NCBI RefSeq assembly: GCF_040412425.1
Contig: NC_089795.1
Span: 86,022,163-86,086,162, forward strand
Length of the DNA: 64,000 nucleotides
Direction: 5' to 3'
DNA from: Macrobrachium rosenbergii
Taxonomy: Eukaryota; Arthropoda; Malacostraca; Decapoda; Palaemonidae
Shown: positions 36,952 to 48,126 of the stretch, in pieces
Position numbering within the stretch: the stretch's first letter is position 1
Layout: each line of letters begins with the position of its first letter
Program-made: the position numbers and the translations under genes
The notes under the pieces: model-generated
Databases searched by the model: none
What the model saw: the letters and a program-made list of their open reading frames with translations, nothing else
What the model was told of the DNA's origin: nothing

Positions 36952-37235
36952 CAGGCAGTCCCCGGTTATCAGTGGGGGTTCCGTTCCGACAGCTTATCGT
37001 CACGTTCTGACAGCGTGACTTTAAGCGAAAACCACTGATAACCGAAAATCGGTGATTTTTGGCTTACTGGCACTGATAACCGGAGATCGGCACCTCTGTT
37101 AGGTATGTATCGGTGCCAATACCTGATTACTGGCGCCGATAAGCAGAATTGGCAATTTTTGGCGCCGAAAATTGCCGATTTTCGTTGCTAGACAAGCACT
37201 ATAAAACTGGATCGCCAATAACCAGGGACTGCCTG
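36952..37235. mobile_element. MITE with CAGGCAGTCCC inverted termini and TA target duplication
   Basis: It begins CAGGCAGTCCCCGGTTATC and ends with the inverted copy AACCAGGGACTGCCTG. It is flanked by TA on both sides (36950-36951 and 37236-37237). The interior carries several CCGATAA and GATAACCG repeats that can fold on themselves. At 284 bp with no ORF, it is a pogo/Tc1-type non-autonomous element distinct from the copies at 26822 and 55946. Confidence 0.85.
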
Positions 37236-37826
37236 TAAACGGAACAGGCATTGTAAATAAAGAAATCAACAAATATCTAAATAAACAGGAAAAGGAAAGT
37301 GCTTCACTATATCCCAAAGCAAGGGAACTCATCCGAAAACTGTAGGAAACCGACATATGGAGGTAATGGAACAACCCAAGGCCTAAGAACACCTTTGTAT
37401 TGTCTCCCTCTCGCTTAAAGGCACTGACTGTGGAGAGCAAGGTCCTTCTGTATACAGTATAATGTCCACCTTAAACCAAAAGGTGGCCCATTAATGGCAT
37501 CTGAGAAGGCAAGAGATGAGTTGCTTTGATACTTCTCTTTTAAAGAGTATCAGCAGTTTGAAAGATTAGCCTGGTAGCCTTACTACTTTGAAGAATCAAG
37601 CTGAAACATTGATATGCATATTTTATTTATCAGCTGTGTTAACATAAATACAGAAAAATATGTTTATACATAAAATATATTTTCATCATGTTACTTTCAT
37701 CTCTGGCTATTTCCACAATATTTTATTATACTGCACTGTATATTTTTTCCTCTTGGTCCTATTCTCCACTTATTTCTCTAAAATATTCTACTGAGAAAAG
37801 ATCTGCCTGACAATTTGGAGTATCTG

Positions 37827-37827
37827 C

Positions 37828-37896
<69 letters not shown>
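37827..37896. repeat. (AAT)n microsatellite
   Basis: About 23 AAT units; the Leu-repeat ORF on the minus strand is an artefact. Confidence 0.97.
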
Positions 37897-37897
<1 letters not shown>

Positions 37898-38169
37898 TCT
37901 TTATCTTCAGCATAGTATTTTCTATAGTCAGGCAGAATTAAATGGAAACTAAACAGGTCCTTAGCCAATAACAATGGTGACCGTGGCAGCTACTACCTTA
38001 TTGTACTAAAAAGTAGCAAACAGGAACACATAAAATGAACCCTCTTCCAAAGGTTGCAACCTAGACCAGAATGCTACTCTAAAATCAGTTGAATTTATCC
38101 TTTTCATTTCAACCAAACTATGAAATGTTTAAACGCTGTAATTTGATAGGTAAAATCTAAACTTAATTG

Positions 38170-38262
38170 ATACAGACAAATCCTTTGGGCCAACCCTGTG
38201 AGAGATGAACAAATTAGCTCAGTAGTTTGGTTACTCTACTTAATAATAATGAAAATTATACT
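38170..38262 (+). repeat. Decayed tail of SINE family T
   Basis: AATCCTTTGGGCCAACCCTG, then TTAGCTCAGTAGTTTGGTTA, align to the 3' part of the SINEs at 1394-1651 and 7670-7941. The head and central body are missing. Confidence 0.65.
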
Positions 38263-39042
38263 AAAAACTTAACAGGGCTAGTTTTTGTTAAGAATGCTGC
38301 ACTGAACTATTGAACTGTGATAAAATTTTCAATGAAACATCCCAGAGAAGTGGCAGGTGTCACTTCATAGAAATGGTATGGATGTCTTCTTACAGCAAGA
38401 TAGCATTCACGGGGCAAGTAATTATATAACTAAACTTTCATACTGACTTTATTACCTCGAAAGTTGAAAGTGATCATTCATAAAACAGGAAATGATCTGA
38501 TTACCATCAGAATATAATAAAAAGGGAATGTCTAAATTCTGAAGACACCAACTTTTTACTAAGGTTAATCTTTCATTACTGCATACAATATTTAACAAAG
38601 CCACAGCTATTCAGAATTTACTCATGTTAAATCTTGAAAGTGGTTTTCAAGCCTGAAGTACTGACGTGAGACTGTGTCCTTATTTTAGACAACTCTGTCC
38701 ATAATCCATTCAGTAAGACAAAAAACACACAGAATTTACGATGAAATGAACAAAGATGCCAGATACCATGCAATGTGCCTTGGAGGGATGCTCAGAACTT
38801 TTCACACTGCTCCCCCTCTCTTTCAGAACCAGAGCACTATCTAATTTTTAGTGCAAATCACTAAAAGTAATTACAGACAGTGGACATATGAAGGGTATAT
38901 TTATGACAGTTTTTCGCTGCTTTGGCAGCATGAAAGTTTAAACTTTCCTTAAAAAAACATGCTTGCAGTCTTTAAACATACCACTATTGTTAAGAACCCT
39001 TCTGTTTAGCATATTTATACTTTATATAAAACGAGAAGATTT

Positions 39043-39152
39043 AGCATAATATGAGACAGAACAAAGCATAATATGAGACAGAACAAAGCATAATATGAGA
39101 CAGAACAAAGCATAATATGAGACAGAACAAAGCATAATATGAGACAGAACAA
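39043..39152 (+). repeat. 22-bp minisatellite, 5 perfect copies
   Basis: AGCATAATATGAGACAGAAC plus AA repeats five times with no visible mismatch, indicating a recent expansion. The ORF over it is an artefact. Confidence 0.97.
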
Positions 39153-39572
39153 ATTACAGTAAAAGCATTTGTGTTTTGCTTTTCTCATTAAGGTAGTGTT
39201 CATCATATCATTGCATTTCAACCAAGATAGTAAAATCTGAGTAAAAAAAGATGTTTAATGAACATTATCCTGTAAAATTCTGATTACGAAGCCCCAGCAT
39301 AAGTTGACATACGGCCAATGCTATAGGGTGTCATTCGCAAGTAGTTGTCAGAGCTAAATTTTTCATTTTGGCATTTCCACTCTCTAGTCTTACATGTACT
39401 GCACACAGAATGCATACCATGGATAAAAAAAAAAAATGTTGTTATGAAATGTAACGTTCCAACATTCATGTATTATATAAAAACCTTACTACTGTATATA
39501 TATTTGGTATAAGAATTGCAGAAACTTTTATCAAGACCATCTCAGTACTGATAGACACACACATATCAGTTG

Positions 39573-39709
39573 TTAAAGGCCATACACTCGGCCTGCAAAA
39601 TGAACAATTCTACAATGACAATCTTGAATGAATAATACAAAAGGGTGGTCAGCTATAAAACTTGGTGTGGGATTTGGGTTAAATGAACTACCAAGTATAC
39701 ACATCATAC
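39573..39709 (-). CDS. Serpin C-terminal exon 4 (reactive-centre loop)
   Basis: A 137-nt exon after CTTTTACAG, again two bases then 44 residues to TAA. With the same constant exon it would start with Gly rather than Ala. The loop is MMCILGSSFNPNPTPS, followed by FIADHPFVLFI (full serpin signature) and IVHFAGRVYGL. It has no Lys/Arg in the loop and no ER signal. Length and layout match exon 3 exactly while the loop residues differ strongly, as expected for mutually exclusive inhibitory loops. Two Cys and an Arg in the HPF-to-end segment are unusual but not disabling. Confidence 0.88.
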
Positions 39710-39864
39710 CTGTAAAAGAGAAGAAACACATACAACTGAATACAAAATCAATAAGTTATCAAGACATGCAGACATCAATTGAACTGATAACAAAAATTCA
39801 TCAGTGAATACCAGTAGACAGTAATCAGCTAATTTTCTAATACTGTATGACAAATTTTTAAAGC

Positions 39865-40097
39865 AATTTGTATTTTTCCTAACATACAAACCCGCGGTTA
39901 TTACATATGGGATTTACTTTCAGCGTAAGCTGGAACTGGCCATTTAACTTATAACAAGGTGATTATTGGTAGTTGGCTACCAATCCAGTCGGGACTTTCA
40001 CTTTACCTTTTGGCCCAGATAGCAGAATGAGAGGTGGCTTGAGGTGGGGCCATTTATGTAAAGACCTTAGGATTGTATGTTAGGAAAAATACAAATT
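39865..40097. mobile_element. MITE with ~25-bp perfect inverted termini
   Basis: The left end starts AATTTGTATTTTTCCTAACA and the right end is its inverted copy, extending about 25 bp in all. The 233-bp element has no ORF. It sits next to a longer repeat-like region (40098-43400) whose start contains similar wording (GGTCTTTACACATGGG), so it may belong to a larger composite repeat. Confidence 0.8.
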
Positions 40098-43000
40098 ACT
40101 TAAAAAATTTCTCACTTGTTACTACACGTATACAGTACAAACCTTCGGTCTTTACACATGGGAGACTTACTTCTTGGTGGGAGGATTCTGAGCAAATCTC
40201 GAAACTGACTGGTAGTTTGCCTCACCTGGTGCCTCCATTCCTGGTCATGTAAGAGCAAAGGAAGGAGAACCATGCCTCTAATCTGTTGAACACTTGTGAT
40301 GTTCAACTGCCAGACTTCTGGGACTTTCAAATTAATGCGATGTAGCATCACTGATTTGATAAAAGGGTTGGATGAACCCATAGTGTTGGGGATAATAAAG
40401 CTGAAGATAACCAATGGGTTTATTCAATTTCAGTCCCTCTCTCCCCTTGATAGAGAGAGGGTAAGACTTGCATCTATTAATCCAAAATGAGCTAGATTAT
40501 AGATAGGATACTCAGTCATCTAGGACACCTGCATGTACGCCCATCCAGCGTGTGATGGCTTGCTAACTGTCCCTCTGCTTACTGGGAGAGGAAGGGCATA
40601 AAAGAGAAAGGAGGAGGCCAGTCCCCTACACACCCTCTCTTTCTGCAGCCGTACACCTTAGGCAAGATGTCACCTGTCCCTCAAGGGGAGCTGGGTGAGC
40701 TACATGACTGTTGAGCAACTACCACAGAACCCAAGGAAAATATGTCCATGGATCTATGGGCAACATCCCAAAGGTAAAAGAAGGTGAATGTGGTCTGTCG
40801 TGACCACATTCCCATTCCTAGTACTGTACTGGTTTGACAGGTTCTTCTTGAATGTGGGGGGGGGAGACCAATGCCCTGACCTTGTGAAATCTCGCCCCAA
40901 ACGTACTGTTGTCCACCATGTCAGCTGTGGAGTATGTCTGTCTGATCATCACATGAAGTCAAAAGAAATGGTGCTATTGGACACCACTTATTGGCCAAGC
41001 TGGAACTAACAAGGAGTCACTGGCACTCAGGCTTGAAGGTCAAGTCCTTTAGGTGGTAACGCAGATGGCCTGCATTCACTTGGTAGCCACCAAGGTCCTT
41101 AGATATGAAATGATCATACCCTGTTGAACACCAGTCGAATCAGACAGAATGGTGAGAAGGTGTAAGCCTCAGGACTTGTACCATGGATGTAAAGGACGTC
41201 TTAAGACACCAACAGCATCTGGTGTTCCCAAGAGGTCACCCATCCAAGTACTGACCAGATCCAACGTTGCTAAACTTGCTGATCGGTCGAGAAGTGGGGC
41301 TATCAATGTGGAATGGTTGTTGGTTGTTTATGCCCATGGTCCAGAACAACAGAGCTGAACAGTAACAGCTTTGGTGTGTTGAGACTGAAGGTCTAACTTG
41401 GCCATCTTCCAAGGTCAAACAATCCTTCTGGAATGTCAAGGTACCAAGACCAATGTCCCTAACACCGAACTACATCCATCTTGTCTGCTACTACATCCAT
41501 CTTGTCTGCTACTACATCCACCTTGCCTGGAATGTGTGGTTGACTGCTGTGCTGAGTGTAATACTGCCCACCCATGCACCTGCACCATCAGATTGAGGAG
41601 ATGAAAGGAAACTAGCCCCCTTTCTTGTTGACTATGGAACTACCGTGGTACTTGCTTATCAGCACCATACAGCACCTATCCTAGGATCCTATGGCTTTTG
41701 AAGAGCTAAGAAGTTCCAGGATATTGAAGTGCAGGTGACTACTCATTCTGGTCAATGCCTTGAGGCACAAAGTATCTCTAGAGGGGGAGGGTGTACGACA
41801 CCCCAAGGAGACTCCTGTTGTCTGACCATTAAGCTAAGCCCTGTCTCTCTTCTCTGAGAGGAAGAGAAGGAACAGAGAGTCGTTTGTCGAAAACCAGGAC
41901 CCCTTCAATCTGCATTAAAGGGAATGAAGGAGAAGCCGCCCATGAAGAACCAGCCTCCCCGCTGACGACAAGTGACCAAGAACAGCTTGCAACCGCTGAG
42001 CTGGTTGCCCCTGTTGCAACAAGGACAACTGCACTGATGTAAGCCTTGCAGATACTTATTCTTGCTTGGATGAGAGTTAAAACTTCTCAAGTCCTTGCAA
42101 CTTCCAGGCTGCGACCAAATCTGAGAAGTTGGTCCTGTCCTAGAGATGCAGCGAATGAGAGTTTGTCAGGACCAATCAATCATCAAAATACATCAGGAGA
42201 ATACCCTGAAGGTGCCCTAGTCAAAGCCAAGGTGAATATTTGGAAATACTCATCCCTCAAATTCAATGAAGGAATCAAGTGCCAGCCAACTGTCCACACG
42301 TTCTCTGAAGAGCGATCCATCCACTACGAAACCTTCACATGAATGTGGGGGAAAAATGGGAGCTGTGGCAATGTTCCTCAGAGGGTATGCTTGACACTCA
42401 CTCAGTCTAAGTGGAAGAGGCTCCAAGTCTATGTCAGGAAAAAAAAAGTCTTCAAAACTCTATGATAAGGAAAATCATTAAAGACAGCTCTCAGTGAAAT
42501 TCACCTTACAATAGTTTATCCACTATCTTATCTTCTTGATTATCAAGGGAAACCATCAGCAAGGGAATCATGTTTTATTTCAAAGATGTAGGGCACTGAC
42601 TTGAAGAGTTTTCAGTTTGCTTATGTTGTCAGTTTGCTTATGTTATCATACTGTACTGTACTGTCTTTCCATAACACCTCCATAGAAAGGGGAGAACACA
42701 AGGGGAAGATGACATCAACGAAAACAACCAACTAGAGTTGTTTCTTGGTTGTGCAACATTTGTATACAGGACATGGCCATGCAACATCAGCGCAACCGCG
42801 GTTCTTCTTCCTGGGAGAGCGAACCTTCAGCTCAAGACATATGGCATACAGTACTGCAGTAACGTCAAAATGTTATGGCCATGCAACACTGTGGCAATGG
42901 CAAAGCTTACTTCTGCCTACCCAGGCCCAATCTCTTTCCTCCTCAGTCATACAACACGAAGGAAAGACATGGGTGTGCAACATTTGTACGGAAGTGTATT

Positions 43001-43400
43001 CTACCTTCCTTGGAGAGCGTATCTTCGGCTTAGAAGTCCAGAATACATACTGGAGCGACATAAAAAAAAACGACAACCAGGAACTGTTCCTTAAGGGGAA
43101 CTCGCAGGGGAAGGGTAAGCGCAAGTACGCTAGGAACTCTCGTTCTGGTACTGAAGATACTCTCGGCCATGCCCTGATGGACAAAGAAGGAAGGGGATGT
43201 AGACGATCGATCTGTGTCGGAGTTGCACTGATGAGAGGTGTACGGTCGGGGAGGTATTCCTGGGGAAGACACGGCAGTGGACAACAGCAAAAGACAAAGG
43301 AAGGCTACTGCACAACCACCGTCGAAGGCGGGGGTGGGTTGGGGTGAACTAGCTCTTGAAGCTACATGCTGCAAAGACGCACACACACCCAAAACAAAGT
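40098..43400. repeat. Probable long interspersed repeat region, no coding capacity seen
   Basis: Base composition differs from its surroundings: more GC, few homopolymers, no long ORF with a recognisable domain. It includes a 5S rRNA-like segment (41208-41324), a 21-bp unit repeated about three times (41471-41530, ACATCCATCTTGTCTGCTACT), and two related segments with GCAACATTTGTA and GGAGAGCG...CTTCGGCTTAGAAG/CTTCAGCTCAAGAC (about 42750-42860 and 42975-43065). It resembles a large non-autonomous repeat; the family is not identified. The 200-codon ORF at 42745-43347 overlaps the internal repeat and has no domain I recognise. Confidence 0.4.
41208..41324 (-). pseudogene. 5S rRNA-like pseudogene or 5S-derived segment
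   Basis: The minus strand aligns with eukaryotic 5S rRNA over its full length of about 117 nt. The box C region (GGATGGGTGACC) is intact and the sequence before it (GGTCAGTACTT) is near-canonical. The GAGAAC-type region has mutated to TCTCGACCGATCAG, and the box A neighbourhood (CAAGTTTAGCAAC) is altered. Both ends (ACCAACAACC...; AGATGCTGTTGGT) are recognisable. Divergence of roughly one base in five suggests a pseudogene or a 5S-derived SINE head rather than a working gene. Confidence 0.7.
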
Positions 43401-44257
43401 CAACTGGCTGATTGTGTGGCTATGACGGATTCTGTATGAGGCAAACAATCACAGCCGTCCAAACGCAGCTGATGGCTGCCTGCCGATGGTGTGTTGTTTT
43501 CCTTACAGCCACTGTGAATCCTTCCTCACAGCCATGGCCAACCCATCGTCTCCTGAAGGACAAGGAGGATTACAAAGAGTTGTGATACAACATATGATAA
43601 CAAAGAATGCAAAGGCGGCGGTAAAAAAACTTCATCAAGAAAGGCTGTCTCAGGACTTCTCATCAACCAGAACAGAAACAAGGGGAGTGGGAAGGAGCGT
43701 AGGAGTGCCTGACTTCCACCCTTGAGGAGGCGCAAGAACCCTACACAGGTACTCCTATTGGAAACCAATTTGGGGCATTCACAAAGCAAATGTGCTTTGT
43801 TGCTCCTCCAGGGGTATATGAACAGAGCACGAGATGATCCAATTGACTTTCAGAACGAAAGCTTAATAACATCCAAAAGGGTTTTCATGAAATAATACAA
43901 GCAACGCCCCAGAAAAACCTTATTTTTTAACATTAGGTATCAGTTAATTTCTGAGGGTAAAATAATTTGATCCAGTTTTATTACAAATAACTATAACTGG
44001 CCTCCTAGTCTCTTAATTAGCAATAGTATCCTGATACCTTGGAGAGTGACAAAGGTAATACTGTATTGTAAGTAATATACTGTAATTGACCTCAGCCATG
44101 ATTAAAATGTTAAACAGAGACTAATAATGTCCAAATCATTCTAATTTCTTTTCCACTTCATAACCATGAAGATTTCAAAACAGATGTTGTAATGATGGCC
44201 ATATAAAGCTGATCTGGAAGACATGGAGCTTCAATTAAACTACAATAATTATATTTC
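43401..44257. other. No gene seen
   Basis: AT-rich non-coding sequence. ORFs near 43486-43789 have no recognised domain. Confidence 0.4.
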
Positions 44258-44382
44258 ACGTGCAGGGAAAAGTGAACCTATGATGCTGAGGTATGATTAT
44301 CATGGAAAGAAGATAAAAAATGGGTCTAGGCAGCCTCATTAATGCTACCACAGGGTGCACTAGTACCAAACAAAATCTCTGG
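44258..44382 (-). pseudogene. Decayed serpin C-terminal exon
   Basis: The minus strand after a TTTCCAG acceptor-like string aligns with exons 3 and 5. CTAGACCCATTTTTTATCTT corresponds to the segment coding VDHPFLFF, with two bases of the His codon region lost. CATGATAATCATACC matches the following Asp-His region, and TAGGTTCACTTTT matches the VHF segment, with a stop. A broken HPF core and a premature TAG show it is dead. Spacing and orientation fit a lost member of the array. Confidence 0.55.
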
Positions 44383-45379
44383 AAATACTGAACAAGAGGA
44401 GTCTCAGATGATCCATGAGCAAAGGCACCCAAGTATCTTCAAAAGAAAGGAAAAGACCATGTCGATATTTTTGGACAGTTTCATTTCAATATTTGGCAGT
44501 CATCATATTCTTTTCTTTACCTAGTATGTACTGTAGTACTATGAGGCAAAATCTATTAACTATAAAAGTAAAATTGACAGTGTTTTTAATACTAATTGAC
44601 ACATGCAGTGTTTATAAATTTGCAGTCAAAAAGATATGGCATACAGCACAAATAAAATTCACTCAACAGTAATAAAAGTAAAATAATGTACATTATACAA
44701 TTTGAAAGATGAAAAAATACATTGCATCCACTAGTGTGGTTATTTGCATAATAATACTGTTACATGTACATAATTTTCTGGACAGTAGTCAAACAAAATA
44801 ATTATGTGATTCAGTAAAATAAATGAAATTAAAATATTGCCATTGGAACTTGTTTATAATAACAAATACGGTACTGTACAGTACTTATAAAATAATGTAC
44901 TGTACTGTATACTGTACTACTATCTAAACTGGGTTTGATGCCTAGTGTTAAAGAGAAAAATGAATGGTGTACAGTGTATGAATACAGAACAGTTCATTCA
45001 AAAGAATCGAGCATTGTTGAACTTTGCTTCATAGTTCCTCCACTAATATTGGGTGTACTGTAATGACTTGTTACATCTTCCTGTTGCTTTGTAACAATAT
45101 TGTTTATTTTATGTACAGTACTGTAATAATAAAGATACTGTATACAATAAAGTAATGCAACATATAATATGTCATCTGAAAGCATAGCAACTGATCCAAC
45201 AAAAGAATGTTACTGTGCACAGTAACAGCACCAGTACATACATCTGATGCATATAAGACACCTTCATTTAAATGAGAAACGTCTTCCATGTCATGCAGTA
45301 TTATGACTATTGAACAATATACCAAGGACTGCTATAATATTAACTTGCACATATTTTCTTTGTCTCATCTGCAATGAAG
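44383..45379. other. No gene seen; rich in TACTGTA/TACAGTA strings
   Basis: AT-rich non-coding sequence with dense short palindromic TACTGTAC/GTACAGTA-type strings (for example 44870-44925 and 45115-45150). Confidence 0.45.
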
Positions 45380-46330
45380 CTTGATAGAAAGACTGTGTTC
45401 TGGCCCAGGCACAAGGAGCTTGAAAGCTTAGTACAGTTATGCTGTATCATCAACAACATGGGACTGAACTGAAGATGGCTGCTTGTAAGTTTACAAGACT
45501 TAGCTGACTTTAAGGCTTCTGAAAGTTAGTTCTACAGGTTAAAATTTTGGTATGGTCATGCTAACTGCAAATGTCATGGCACAGCCTGTGACAACTTAGA
45601 GAAACTTATTGAAGACTTTCAGAAGTACTTAGATTTGGTAGATACAGTATACAAAATCACTTAAAGGATCTCCAATCTATAGCAAAGACAAAAATTGGTT
45701 GTTTTACAACTCTAGCCCCATACCCATTAATATCTTATCTGAGGAGTTAGAGAAGCAGCTACCTGATCAAAAGCTTAGGAAGCAATGTTTGTTTGCAATG
45801 TGTTGTACAAAATCTCAGGTACATGAGGTCTGCAATTTGTGGTGGTTACAATCTCCTAGCCGCCCATCTGCATGAGATGAAGGGTAACCTTCCTATAATT
45901 TGGTACCATTCTAAATGGGCTGTTCACAATCAATATCATTAAGGAATAGTTTTACAACCTTTCCTGAAAGGAAGTTTACATAAAATGAAAAGGTTGGACC
46001 TAGACTTGGATAACTGTATGGAATGGACTCTGATGACCCTTCAGAACTACTCCCTTAAATCAGCATTCTACAACTGGCCTAGTATTTCTTTGACTACTGT
46101 CTTTGCTTTGCTCTTACTTTGGAATATAGATCGCATATGTTGACTGGTGAAGAGAAGGTTACTGTTGAATTCCCAGCGTGTGAGGTTAAAGAATTACAGA
46201 ATAATACTTCATGGAGGTCAGAGAAGACACTGATGAGGAACATGCTAATGAACGAAGACGGTGGGCATACTAGGTTTTAGATTGAGTTGATAAGTATAAT
46301 GCTATTGCAGCCCCCATTACCTAGGATACT
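45380..46330 (+). pseudogene. Tigger/jerky-like transposase pseudogene, copy 1
   Basis: Translated fragments in order are DFKASES.FYRLKFWYGHAN (the end of the CENPB-type DNA-binding domain), WLFYNSSPIPINILSEELEK followed by KLRKQCLFAMCC, NLPIIWYHSKWAVHN, and NYSLKSAFYNW. They match the order of Tigger (pogo superfamily) transposases: DNA-binding domain, the LFW..P region of the DDE domain, the LP......AW block, and the C-terminal NY..K.A...W block. Many stops and frameshifts are present. A related copy lies at 48127-49067. The jerky/Tigger family name is from motif recall. Confidence 0.6.
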
Positions 46331-46901
46331 GGTGATAATATGACAGATACTACTATTCCTGCTACTCAGGTCTGGCAAGGTTTGTCAATCAATCAACTTC
46401 CTCAAGTCCCTTTGTACTGCAAGCAACAATATAATTAGGCTTCAGTAGTAGGAAACCTTCTGTCAGAATAGGCTCAAGCATTTCTTTGGGGCTGCTCCCT
46501 CCCCAATGGCATCAAGGTTTATAGCCATCAAGTGATCCAGTAGACCTATCTTCTGCATGCAAGCTGAAAGCATTTACAGTACATCATTTTCTGTTGCCTT
46601 TCCAAGCCAAAGCCCTCAACCTTTTCACAAGTCTGCAGAATCATATGGCATCTTTAGGTAACATAACCCCTGATGCTATCACACCTTTCACTCTAATGAC
46701 TGACATGGCTGACATAGGATTACTTGCAGGCACTTGGGTGTAATACCTCTTAAATATGACCTACCTAATGAGATTCTATTGCCTTCAAGTATGCACAAGA
46801 TATGCAATTTGTTAAATGTTAAAAGTTACTTTCTCATGGTACAGTACTGAAAGCTGTATGCCTGGGTGAATGAACAGATGTGTAAATAATAGCTCTAGTT
46901 A

Positions 46902-46996
<95 letters not shown>

Positions 46997-47729
46997 ACAC
47001 TTGTAGTCTAGTAGTATTTGTCTTCTATCTCAAATGTGCATTCTACTTCATGAAAATTTGATTAATAAGTTAATTCCATCATTCTCTCTTTCTGAAATAA
47101 ATTTCTACACAATATGCATGATGATGATAATTCTCCGTAATTTTATAAGTTCTGTGTAACATTTTCTTTACTCAGAATTTATCTACAGAAAATGACAATA
47201 GAACTCAAGAGAAATTAAAATAATATACTAAAGTATTATGAGGACAACAAAATAACAACCCTAACTACATATAGAGTAGTAGAGTAAGATCTACCAGAAA
47301 ATATTATGCTAAACACCCACACACTTTTCTCTTTCCACCCTTTGTAATATCATAGGCCACACTGCCTGGATGGTCCTACAGAATTATAAGTATTATTCTT
47401 ATTAAAAAGTTTATCTCAACCACTGAACCACAAATGGAGGTAAGTTGCACCAGCCAACAAAGAATGACAATTGGGATGAGATGATGCCGAACACTGAAAC
47501 TACTGAATTGTCTGAATTAAAATGTAGTGCATGGCTCCCTTCTCTCAGTCTGCTTACTTAAACAGAAATTTTTAGTTAATAATGTTTCTTGAACATTACC
47601 ACAGTGCATTATACCATTCTAATTATTTTAACACAACATGACCAACTACAATCTTTGTTTCTTTCCTGATTTATGGTAGCATACAATACTGCATAAAATG
47701 CCTAATTACTACTGAATTTATTAATATCT
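46331..47729. other. No gene seen; contains an (AG)n tract
   Basis: AT-rich sequence. The first few hundred bases may be further 3' sequence of the transposase relic. Confidence 0.4.
46908..46993. repeat. (AG)n microsatellite
   Basis: About 43 uninterrupted AG units. Confidence 0.97.
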
Positions 47730-47860
47730 TCAAAGGTTTGAGAGTCGCCCTGCAAAATGAACAAATCCAGAGTGGTGATCCCGAAAGAAGAACAAAAATG
47801 GGTGGTCTACAGTAAATTGGGGTACTGGAGGTGGGGCACAAAACATCATCACCAACGCGG
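47730..47860 (-). CDS. Serpin C-terminal exon 5 (reactive-centre loop)
   Basis: A 131-nt exon after CTATTTTCAG, two bases then 42 residues to TGA (the other four use TAA). The loop reads ALVMMFCAPPPVPQ, proline-rich and without Lys/Arg, followed by FTVDHPFLFFF (full serpin signature) and FVHFAGRLSNL. It is closest to exon 3 in both the loop start (ALVM) and the FVHF...GRL tail. It is the member nearest to the expected constant exons and to the assembly gap. The acceptor is slightly different in position, adding one Ala if the same donor is used. Confidence 0.9.
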
Positions 47861-48126
47861 CTGAAAATAGGAGATACGGAACAGTTGGAAAAATGTTTTG
47901 ACAAGTGCAAACACCTGAATACTGTAAACAAAAACATTACCAACAAGATGGAGTTTGTTATAATAAAACCCACTGACCATAATCAGCTTTATTCTCTGTA
48001 AAACAAACCCAGCTACACTGACTTGAAGAACTGAAAAAGGAAAGGTTCCACCACACAAGCCCAGCCTGCAGTCTACCATACCCCTGAAATATCTGTCATT
48101 CTCCTGTGTAGTGACAAATATATTGG

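Larger units (their letters stand above)
37236..39042. other. No gene seen between serpin exons 3 and 4
   Basis: AT-rich sequence holding a microsatellite (37827-37896) and a decayed SINE tail (38170-38262). Confidence 0.45.

Noticed and set aside
42745..43347. 200-codon plus-strand ORF
   Set aside because: It overlaps internally repeated, repeat-like DNA with three overlapping ORFs in other frames and has no recognisable domain.
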